Shown here: positions 29,991 through 38,269 of the stretch, in pieces | How positions within the stretch are numbered: position 1 is the stretch's first letter | Layout: each line of letters opens with the position of its first letter | NCBI RefSeq assembly: GCF_902806685.2 | Contig: NC_048547.1 | Span: forward strand, 14,519,196 to 14,583,195 | Direction: 5' to 3' | Length of the DNA: 64,000 nt | Source: Maniola hyperantus | Lineage: Eukaryota > Arthropoda > Insecta > Lepidoptera > Nymphalidae | Program-made: the position numbers and the translations under genes | The notes under the pieces: generated by a model | Told to the model about the DNA's origin: nothing | Databases searched by the model: none | Seen by the model: the letters and a program-made list of their open reading frames with translations, nothing else

Positions 29991-30119
29991 ATCCAAACTC
30001 CACAGTCGCTGATCGTTTCTCCCTGTGTTAGGGACAATACGCATAGAAACTTTCAGCTTTTAGATAATAACGAAGGTCTGGCACGCGCTGGCTCTCTCTA
30101 GTACGAATATAGTCCCGGA

Positions 30120-30475
30120 CGTTTAATCAAGGTGCTCGGGGCGAGTGGGGGGACCGGGGGGAGGGAGGGGGGCGCAATTAAACAACAGGTTGACAGCTGA
30201 CAAATCGACGGCTAGCAGCGGCCGTATTTATGAGTGTGTCTATAGCTTTAATGGCTATAGAGTTATGGAGTTGTGATTTGGAGAAATTAATGTCCCGTGA
30301 GGTCGCACTCAATTTCTTGTTTATTTGCTTCGAGCTTCAAGCTTGCCGCGACTTTGTCTGACTGGTGCTTAGCTTCCAGAAGAAATATTGCAGATGTCTC
30401 TCAACAAATTCAAAATTTTCATAAAACGTAAACTTTTTGAAAAATCCTATTACAATGTAAAGGATTATCTAAATA
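30120..30475. other. no gene recognised; GC-rich then mixed sequence
   Basis: Contains a G-rich stretch (GAGTGGGGGGACCGGGGGGA near 30144) and CGACGGCTAGCAGCGGCCG. No repeat family. Could be host DNA. Confidence 0.4.
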
Positions 30476-30699
30476 CTAGCTTATGCCCACGACTTCGTCC
30501 GCGTGGTCTACACAAATTTCAAACCCTTATTTTACTCCTTTAGGGGTTGAATTTTGAAAAATCCTTTCTTAGCGGACGCCTACGTTATAATAGCTATCTG
30601 CATGCCGAATTTCAGCGTGATCCGTCCAGTAGTTTGAGCTGTGCCTTGATAGATCAGTCAGTCAGTCAGTCAGTCACCTTTTCCTTTTATATATATAGA
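30476..30699 (-). mobile_element. Helitron-like element, family A
   Basis: Reverse copy: CTAGCTTATGCCCACGAC at the 3' side and TTTTATATATATAGA at the 5' side. The hairpin is intact except for one base. Confidence 0.85.
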
Positions 30700-30717
30700 A
30701 GCTTAATCCGCTCTGCA

Positions 30718-30849
30718 ACAAGCACACCTGTCTCCGTGTGTGCACATAATGCCACCAATAGAAGTCGCTGAAGGGAGATCGCACGAGCAGCAGTGAAAAA
30801 TTCATAGCCACGACCACTCTGTCAAGAGTGAACGATTGAGAAGAAGAAG
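30718..30849 (+). mobile_element. LINE 3' end with (GAA)n tail
   Basis: GTGAAAAATTCATAGCCACG, ACTCTGTCAAGAGTGAACG, then GAGAAGAAGAAGAA. Tail of R1/I-type. No coding part. Sits between two Helitron A copies. Confidence 0.55.
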
Positions 30850-31052
30850 AATATATAGAAGATTGACTGGTCTATCAACGCACAGCTCAAACTACTGAAC
30901 GGATCGGGCTGTTTGGCATGCAGATAGCTATTATGACGTAGGCAATAGGCATCCGCTAAGAAAGGAATTTTGAAAATTCTACCCCTAAGGGGGTGAAATA
31001 GGGGTTTGAAATTTGTGTAGTCCACGCGGACGAAGTCACGAGCATAATCTAG
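30850..31052 (+). mobile_element. Helitron-like element, family A, 5' end decayed
   Basis: Body from GGTCTATCAACGCACAGC to GAGCATAATCTAG. The TC..AAAAGG start is replaced, and an extra CAATAGG follows GACGTAGG. Confidence 0.8.
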
Positions 31053-31084
31053 TCAATTAATAAAACACGGTGTGTCAAGCAGTA

Positions 31085-31910
31085 GAGGACTGTAATGATA
31101 AATGGTTCTTGTTGCGCCGTTTGTACTTACAGCAAAAGGGCCAAAAGGACAAGCAAGTCTTGTGTTTAATATTTGCCGCTCAACTGGCTCGATTCTCCAT
31201 AGCTGCCACCAGATGATTTATACGCCACGGGCGGCACCGATTTGGCGTAACGGCCATACTGACAAGATACATTAGCAGGTGACATTAGGTTTAGCTAAAC
31301 AGGTGGCAAAAAGAGTAAATCCATTACATATTGTAATATTATAAATGTGAAAGTGTGTCTGTCTGCCTGCTAGCTTTTCACTTGATGTTCGGTACATCTG
31401 GGGGACGAACATAGGCTACTTTTATCCCGGAAAATTTACTTTAGGACATGCGATGTGGGAAAGCGCCAAACTAGGTAATTGCATTGTTTTAGACTGTAGT
31501 GGGCGTGTAGTACTGATAAATGGTTCATGTTGCGCCGTTTGTAGTTACACCAAAAGGGCCAAAAGGACAAGCAAGTCTTGTGTTTAATAATTGCCGCGCA
31601 ACTGACTCGATTCTCCATAGCTGCCATCACGTGATTTATACGCCATGCGCGGCACCAATTTGGCGTAACGGCCATACTGACATGATGCATTAGCAGGTAA
31701 TGTGTTAGGTTTAGCTAAATAGGTGGCAAAAAGGGTAAATCCATTCTATACCTATTGTAATATTATGAATGTGAAAGTGTGTCTCTCTGTCTGCTTAGCT
31801 TTTCACGGCCCATCCGTTTAATCTATTTTGATGTTTGGTACAGAGTTATCTCTTGGGGATGGACATAGGCTAATTATTTTTATCTCGGAAAATTTACTTC
31901 AGGACATGCA
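31085..31910 (+). repeat. tandem duplication, unit ~420-460 bp
   Basis: The block starting near GATAAATGGTTC at 31097 recurs at 31514 in the same direction. Both copies hold TGTTGCGCCGTTTGTA, AAAAGGGCCAAAAGGACAAG and TGGCGTAACGGCCATACTGA, and both end in a Helitron B 5' piece (AATATTATAAATGTGAAAG or AATATTATGAATGTGAAAG). Divergence is roughly one base in ten. Confidence 0.85.
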
Positions 31911-32640
31911 GCGGTGAAGGGGAAGGGTGACAATGATGGCAGCAGCAATTTGACTCCGGAAACTATTAATGCTCAAAGTGCAATAAACTGTTTGCTCTCA
32001 GAAACTGCTCTAAAGACAGATAGGTAGGCACCTATTTAAGCATACTACGATTTTGATTTTATCATCTCGCAAGGTGTGAAAAGTAGACTTTTGAACTTGG
32101 GGGTAATACTGTGTTAGTCTTGGGCGCCCCTAAACCCCGCGCTTCACTCAAGATTTTAGATGCAACACCCTCGCTACGCTTGGGAGTTACTCTAGGGTTT
32201 ATCTAGGCGCCGGTGACGTAAATACATTACCCCCATGTTGAATAATCTACTATTACTTTATGTGAAATCGTTTAGGAAAGCTTATTTTCCATTTTTAATA
32301 AAAATATATAAAAGACACCAAATAATATATCAGGTTAACTTGCATTTATAAAAGTGTCACATGAAATATTTTGGCGCCTACTGCATTTTCAAATATAAAA
32401 CACCTAAGTATGTGCTAATTAAATTATTTTTAAATAGTGTTTTGATATAAAACGCCACCAGCACTTTGTAATGTCACCACACACCTGCCTTGTTTTCCCA
32501 CAAATTGGCAACAACACTGTAAAAAAATATATTTACAACAGAGTCGTTCTGTCATAAATCAGTGTTCCGTAGCTAATATTTTCCCTACGCCACATAATGA
32601 AAACTTTTACCGAGAACGGAAATCAGAAAATTAAAAGTTT
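31911..32640. other. no gene recognised
   Basis: About 730 bases, AT-rich after 32270. GGGGGTAATACTGTGTTAG (32099) and ACATTACCCCCATGTTGAA (32223) are partly mirror-related. No frame supported. Confidence 0.45.
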
Positions 32641-32740
32641 ATTTTTACCTAACCCGGTGCGGGACAGCGCGGGTGACGTGCGGGTGTGCGAGGCGCCCCC
32701 ACGCCTCATACTCCGATTGCCATCTCGACCTGTCATGGAC
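32641..32740 (-). mobile_element. MITE family 4, partial
   Basis: CCCGGTGCGGGACAGCGCGG, GGGTGTGCGAGGCGCC and TGCCATCTCGACCTGTCATG: one end and part of the core. Confidence 0.65.
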
Positions 32741-32784
32741 ATCATACCTGCATGTCAATACTAATGTAATATAATGTAGCGCTA

Positions 32785-33034
32785 ATTAATTAATATATAA
32801 AAGGAAAAGGTGATTGACTGACTGACTGACTGAATGACTGACTGACTGACTGACTGATCTATCAACGCACAGCTCAAACTACTGGACGGATCGGGCTGAA
32901 ATTTGGCATGCAGATAGCTATTATGACGTAGGCATCCGCTAAGAAAGGATTTTTGCAAATTCAACTCCTAAGGGGGTGAAATAGGGTTTTGAAATTTTGT
33001 AGTCCACGCGGACGAAGTCGCGAGCATAAGCTAG
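32785..33034 (+). mobile_element. Helitron-like element, family A
   Basis: AATATATAAAAGGAAAAGG to GCATAAGCTAG. The leading TC is lost. A long GACT run (about ten units with one GAAT) and an intact hairpin. Confidence 0.85.
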
Positions 33035-33171
33035 TATTTAATTAATAGCTTTGTAGTTGTACAGTTTCTGAACAAAGCATTAGTGACAGACAGATAGACA
33101 GATGCCAAGATAAATGCATCGCTGTCGTAGTCTCAATCGATAGGTATACTCACATTTGGTGAATGCAGGAA

Positions 33172-33352
33172 TTTGCTGTGGGCTCTTCTCAGACCTGGGC
33201 GCGTTTGGAACCTTCGTAGCTTTAGTTTTAAGTTTACTTAATTTTTATCACCTACATTAACTACATCATCATTGTATTGCAATTGAGCAGTTGACAATTA
33301 GAAAGTGTAGAATAGTATATTTGAATAAATGATTTAACTTGTGACTTTTGAA
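33172..33352 (+). mobile_element. LINE/SINE 3' tail, same family as 7828-8025
   Basis: GACCTGGGCGCGTTTGGAAC, TTCGTAGCTTTAGTTTTAAG, ending near TTGAATAAATGATTTAACTT. Confidence 0.6.
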
Positions 33353-33410
33353 TCTTTACAGGACACGCTTGCGTTCTGGTAATTCCTAAGTTTACTGTTT
33401 TATCTTGTTA

Positions 33411-33603
33411 CTAGTTTATGCTCGCGACTTTGTCCGCATGGACTTCACAAATTTCAAATCGCTATTTCACCCCCTTAGGGGTTACATTTTCAAAAATCCT
33501 TTCTTAGCGGATGCTTACGTCATAATAGCTATCTGCGTGCCAAATTTCAGACCGATCCGTCCAATAATTTGAGCTGTGCGTTGATAGATATTATATATTT
33601 AGA
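33411..33603 (-). mobile_element. Helitron-like element, family A, without GACT run
   Basis: CTAGTTTATGCTCGCGACTT to ATATTATATATTTAGA. The GTCA run and CACCTTTTCC segment are deleted. Confidence 0.8.
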
Positions 33604-33954
33604 AGTACGGATCACTAATTTAGAATGAGTTAAGAAATATATTATATAAAGGAATTAAACAAATCGCGTGTAACGAATAGCATCATCCATCAGACGTAGC
33701 AATGAATTCGGAGTTCTGTATGACGCCAACGTGTGAAGCAATAGGCGACTCTTATATCAAAGAAACATTTAGAAAAGTCGCGTAAAATGAAGAAATATAT
33801 CAGCGGGGGTTTGTTGAGGTAAACGAAAATATCAATGTTTATTTGTTACTAATGCATTTGGATGGATACACGTGTAAGATTTCAATTTAAACAATTTTTT
33901 TGGGAAAGTTTAGTTTTCATACGCGTGCTATGCCCGTGTGTTGTGGACATAATT
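33604..33954. other. no gene recognised
   Basis: Mixed sequence without repeat matches or supported frames. Confidence 0.4.
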
Positions 33955-34010
33955 AACCGACTTCAAAAAAAGGAGGAGGTTCTCAATTCGTCGGAATCTT
34001 TTTTTATTTT
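33955..34010 (+). mobile_element. repeat scrap (CCGACTTCAAAAAAAGGAGG type)
   Basis: CCGACTTCAAAAAAAGGAGG, then GGTTCTCAATTCGTCGG. The same words head the element at 56705 and occur reversed at 55495-55530 and near 6930. Confidence 0.5.
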
Positions 34011-34189
34011 ATTATAAGTATTAATTTCTCATTGGAGACTGCTTAGGCTTAAGTGTTTTATACATACTTATACTAACTATTTATCTAATTGTAACTGTTT
34101 GTCTCTACAAAATAAATAAATAAAATTAAATTAAATATTAAAAAAAGTCATTAAATTCATTTCAGTCCACTACTGGACATGCTGAGAAT

Positions 34190-34325
34190 GCTGTTGGTTT
34201 ATTGGTTTGTCCTTCAATCACGTCACAACGGAGCAACAGATCGACGTGATATTGCATAGGTAAGTGGGTATATTACCTAGTTGAAAACCTGGAGAGTGAC
34301 ATAGCCTATAAGTCCCGAAAATTGC
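34190..34325 (+). mobile_element. Helitron-like family B fragment
   Basis: GTCCTTCAATCACGTCACAA, ACCTGGAGAGTGACATAGCC, no ends. Confidence 0.55.
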
Positions 34326-34589
34326 TATTGCGCTCGAACCATGTCTCATTAACATCAGCGTTACGTCAGCCGAAATAAAGATATACCGTCGGCAAAAAAA
34401 ATGTTTAGAATAGGTACTTAATTATAAAAATTTTATTTACAAACCTAGCAGTTATAGTAAAATTTATTATTATGTACAATTTATTACCTATTTTTGATAA
34501 TATGTATATTAGCTTTATTAATATTTTCCTTTTAAAATACTCTATATTAAGTAGTAAATATTTTTGTAGGTACCTTTGTATTTAATGCA

Positions 34590-34685
34590 TTCCAAACCAG
34601 TGGTAGATGCATCCGACTATTCGAAAGTACTTGTAAAACTTTATTTGAATAAAAAAGATTTTTATTTTATTTATTTATTTATTTA
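34590..34685 (+). mobile_element. LINE 3' tail with (TTTA)n
   Basis: ATTCCAAACCAGTGGTAGAT, TCGAAAGTACTTGTAAAAC, then TTTTATTTATTTATTTATTT. Same family as 49700-49855. Confidence 0.65.
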
Positions 34686-35101
34686 AAATGAGTAGGTAGG
34701 TAGGGTAGATACACGCTCTGTGATCTTGGGTTTATTTTGAAGTACTTAGTTGTAGTCATTTCCTACAATACTTAGACATGCCTACACAATAAGGGTCGAT
34801 TAAACTATTTCAACTAAACAGATTCAAAATTTAGCACCTCCAAGTATCTAATCCGTCTAGGTAGTCACTCAACCAAGGATCACTTGCTGACATACTCTGA
34901 GCCGTATTTACTTAACAATAGAAGTGGTTTTGCAATGAACAATGTACGCCTACAATGTTTAGGGATAAATCGGCGTATTAAAGCCTGCTATTGTCCGAGG
35001 AAGGTATGTTTCATTCGCGCTGTAGCACCTTTCATCCGAGGCTCATTGGCAAAGAGTAACAAACTGTCCAGATGCGACAAAATCATCACCACAAAATAAC
35101 A
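34686..35101. other. no gene recognised
   Basis: A 71-codon frame (34884-35099) has no recognisable motif. No repeats shared. Confidence 0.4.
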
Positions 35102-35277
35102 TTTTTTTTTTTTTAATAATATTAGCCATGTTAAATGACTAATATTCCCCTATCCTCTCCAACTAAGCGTCAGGCTTGTGCTAGGAGTAGGGTACGACAA
35201 TAGTGCAACGGGCGGGGTTTGAAACGTCGACCTTTTGGTTTTCAGTTCACTCCTTTACCGGTTGAGCTATTGAGGCT
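35102..35277 (-). mobile_element. SINE-A
   Basis: T tail 35102-35114, TATTAGCCATGTTAAATGAC, CTCTCCAACTAAGCGTCAGG, and the head complement GGTTGAGCTATTGAGGC. Confidence 0.85.
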
Positions 35278-35338
35278 CGCATTCTACGCTTATTTTGCTT
35301 ATTTCGTGGTTTTACGACAAAACATATATAAATAACGG

Positions 35339-35487
35339 ATACAGTACGCGTAGAATGTTGTTTCGGCTTTGTAGAGCGTTGTCTCTGTCACTGATACCTA
35401 TGTGACCTTTAGTCGGTCTCAACGACAGAGACAGTGCTCTACAAAACCGCTACTACTTTTTAAAGGTACATTATTTTCTGCTGCGTA
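35339..35487. mobile_element. MITE family 6, diverged
   Basis: ATACAGTACGCG at the left, GCTTTGTAGAGCGTTGTCTC, CGACAGAGACAGTGCTCTAC, and CATTATTTTCTGCTGCGTAC at the right. The better copy is at 47966-48139. Confidence 0.65.
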
Positions 35488-36129
35488 CCTAGGTACTGTA
35501 CGACACGTAGGTACCACGATTAATACAATAATTTATACTATCAATATTTTGACCAAGTTGCATGAGGCGTGGTCTAGAGATTGCGGTGCTGCGAGAGCTG
35601 AAGTTTGAGCTGTCACGGGCAGCATCGACACACATTTGCAGCATCGTGCGGGACAACGGACAGTAGAATCACACGAGTAGATATCTGTGGTAGAATTATG
35701 CAATTTGAGACAGCGTCGTTTGCTGTAAAGATTGTGAAGTTCTAACGAAAAGAACAAGAAACAATAGATCCTACCGTTCTGTTGGGACATAATCTTTGTC
35801 CATATTTGGGCAACAAAGAGTCCGGTTGTTTCGGCCAGGGCGCATTGTCTGCTCCCGCCGCCCATTGTTATTCTGACAATCGGCGTCACCCCCGCCCGCC
35901 CGCCCGCCCGCCCGCCCTCGCGGTGCTGCTCCTACATCTGATTCGGGGATGACTCCCATTGAGCGAGGATTCCGTGTTATTGTTGCCCTGACTTTTATTT
36001 TGATTTCGCGCCCGCTTGCTGAGGTGAGGTCAGATATTGGTGACTTTGTCGTAATATTATCTTTCGAATCCCCCGAGATCTTCTGTGCATTGTATAGAAC
36101 ATACATATTACTAGGTAGGTATATGATAA
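35488..36129. other. no gene recognised; (CCCG)n tract
   Basis: Contains CCCCCGCCCGCCCGCCCGCC-type tandem at 35887-35919, a candidate G-quadruplex on the minus strand. Frames of up to 118 codons overlap on both strands without motifs. Confidence 0.45.
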
Positions 36130-36353
36130 TCTAAATATATAAAAGGAAAAGGTGACTGACTGACTGACTGACTGATCTATCAACGCACAGCTCAAACTAC
36201 TGGACGGATTGGGCTGAAATTTGGCATGCAGATAGCTATTATGACGTAGGCGTCCGCTAAGAAAGGATTTTGGAAAATTCAACCCCTAAGGGGGTGAAAT
36301 AGGGGTTTGAAATTTGTGTAGTCCACGCGGACGAAGTCGCGAGCATAAGCTAG
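36130..36353 (+). mobile_element. Helitron-like element, family A
   Basis: Textbook copy: AA|TCTAAATATATAAAAGG to GAGCATAAGCTAG|T, perfect hairpin. Its 3' end touches a second 5' end (36354 onward). Confidence 0.9.
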
Positions 36354-36372
36354 TCTAAATATATAAAACGAG
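36354..36372 (+). mobile_element. second Helitron A 5' end in tandem
   Basis: TCTAAATATATAAAACGAG follows directly after CTAG of the previous copy. Only the first 15 or so bases match the family. Confidence 0.6.
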
Positions 36373-36407
36373 TAGCGATACTCGTAGGTATAGCTACATA
36401 ATTATAC

Positions 36408-36769
36408 TAAAAACCGGCCAAGTGCGAGTCAGGCTCGCGCAATGAGGGTTCCGTACTACAGTCGTATTTTTTCGACATTTTGCACGATAATTCAAAAACT
36501 ATGATGCATAAAAATAAATAAAAATTTGTTTTAGAATGTACAGGTGAAGACCTTTCATATGATACCCCACTTGATATAGTTACTCACTTCGAAAGTTGAA
36601 AATACTAATTCATGTTCATAATTCATGATTACTATTTATTTATTTTTGTGTGATCTAACCCTAAACTCCCGGTTTTGATTTTTCCCCAAATGTCAGCTAT
36701 AAGATCTACCTACCTGCCAAATTTCATGATTCTAGGTCAACGGGAAGTACCCTGTAGGTTTCTTGACAG

Positions 36770-36803
<34 letters not shown>

Positions 36804-36858
36804 AACAAAGTGATCCTATAAGGGTTCCGTTTTTCCTTTTGAGGTACGGAACCCTAAA
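36408..36858 (+). mobile_element. interspersed repeat G
   Basis: Near-complete copy, AAAACCGGCCAAGTGCGAGT to GAGGTACGGAACCCTAAAAA, with a GACA run of about eight units (36768-36804). Confidence 0.85.
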
Positions 36859-37188
36859 AATATAGAAAAAAAACTTGATCCTGCATTTAATTCTGCGAAT
36901 AAGTAGTATCTACAAATACATCAAGTTTGTCTGCAGCGATCTTCCTGCATTACTTGCATCAATATATTATTATAATATATTATTAGCACAAAGTCACCTG
37001 TCGCTCTAAACAAGGCTTACCCGTGACACGCCGTACTTTACAACAGCTTTTATAGAACACCACAGACATACGATTTTCATAAGACTTCAATAAAAATGCA
37101 GATGCATTGCAGTATTATCTTACAGTTCGATGTGGTTTCAGATTGCAATAATGTATGAAATATTCTTTATCTCTTATCTTCTTTCTTC
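36859..37188. other. no gene recognised
   Basis: AT-rich, with a TATTATTATAATATATTATTA inverted stretch near 36965. No frame supported. Confidence 0.4.
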
Positions 37189-37401
37189 TCCTAAATATAT
37201 AAAAGAGAAAGGTGACTGACTGACTGATCTATCAACGCAAATCGCACTACTGGATGAATCGGGCTGAATTTTGACATGCACATAGCTACTATGACGTAGG
37301 CATCCGTTAAGAAAGGATTTTGAAAATTCAACCCTAAGGTGGTAAAATTGAGATTTCAAATTTGTGTAGTCAACGCGGACGAAGCCACGGTCATAAGCTA
37401 G
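37189..37401 (+). mobile_element. Helitron-like element, family A, diverged
   Basis: TCCTAAATATATAAAAGAG to GGTCATAAGCTAG. Several changes in the body and hairpin (CGCGGACGAAGCCACG) mark an old copy. Confidence 0.8.
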
Positions 37402-38206
37402 TTTTAAAAAAAAGTAGTTATTGCATAAGCTAGGTAATGATAAAGAATTCTGTTTGATTTCCATTTCAGTAATATATCCATACTGTAAGAGATCCCAGCT
37501 GGGATATGCTGGATCTTGCCCCACGTTGGATAACTAGACTGCTCCACGTTGGTTAACGGGGTCCGGACGGCACAGGAGAAACAACGTCGTAACAGCACCA
37601 CGTTTATTTTCGCGTTAAGAGTTAGAGTCGTGTCCCAGCGTCGTCGCACGCAGTGGAAGCGAAAGCGAGAGGTCGGAAGCGCGATTGTACTGTGCGAAAG
37701 TCGTGTCCCGTGCACACGTCCCACGCGGTGGAAGCGAATGCCGGAAGCGCGACTGCGCTGCACTGTACGAGTAGCCGATAGCCATGTCCCGAACAAACGT
37801 CCCACGCAGTGGAAGCGCAGTCGGAAGCACGACACAGCGTACTCGTACGTTGTGCGTTGGTGAATCCGAAGACTGGCGAACTCTTGGATTGAGTCGGATT
37901 AAGTCGGATTTCGGATTGACAACTGATGGCTGTGGCTGGGTCTTATACTACGGCCGGACGATCTCCGCAGCGCGATGCGCTTTTGGCCAACCCACAGCCA
38001 ACGCCATCTAGTGGCAACTTGGCGAGTTCGAGGGAGTTAGCGCGATCCACACCTTGGCTAGCGCCATCTGGTTATCGCTTGTGGTACAGTCTCCCCCTCA
38101 GTTTCCGAAGGCGTCCCGACGAGGAAACTGGAGAATGAGTTCGTTTCGTAATTTGTCCCTCCTGTTGAACGTTGAATTTCATCCTCAGTGTGTTACAATA
38201 CTAATA
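37402..38206. other. GC-rich block with ~78-bp degenerate tandem; no gene
   Basis: The motif CACGCAGTGGAAGCG or CACGCGGTGGAAGCG recurs at about 37647, 37724 and 37802, followed by GGAAGCGCGAC or GGAAGCACGAC, giving a spacing of 78-79 bases. Around it are AGATCCCAGCTGGGAT and CCCCACGTTGG/CTCCACGTTGG words. It might be the untranslated part of an LTR element, but no second LTR, primer site or coding region is visible. Overlapping frames on both strands are by-products of GC content. Confidence 0.45.
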
Positions 38207-38269
38207 TTTTTTTTTTTTTTTTTTTTTTATTCGTTTTTTTAATACAATAAAACTTAAAGCTAGCCTTAT

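Larger units (their letters stand above)
28960..30119. mobile_element. large foldback element (family 10) carrying three insertions
   Basis: Left arm 28960-29106 plus 29327-29409 and right arm 29532-29656 plus 29991-30119 are inverted copies. Paired words include AGAGCCAGCG/CGCTGGCTCT, AACGAAGGT/ACCTTCGTT, GAAAGTTTCTCTGCGT/ACGCATAGAAACTTTC, and the near-centre TTTTCTTCGGAATAGTA/TACTATTCCGAAGAAAA. Possible tips are CCCCGG and CCGG-like. A family B Helitron (29107-29325), an R1-like LINE tip (29419-29522) and a CR1-like LINE end (29657-29990) were added later. Fragments at 5935-6060 and 12553-12705 show parts of an uninterrupted arm. No transposase is visible. Confidence 0.7.

Noticed and set aside
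37404..38138. Overlapping frames of 70-143 codons in the GC-rich block
   Set aside because: Frames are open on both strands over the same degenerate repeat, as expected from high GC, with no motif.
37402..38206. LTR of a retroelement next to the RT gene
   Set aside because: No matching second LTR, no primer site, and the RT element has a poly-A-like end and its own target duplication, so the block is outside it.
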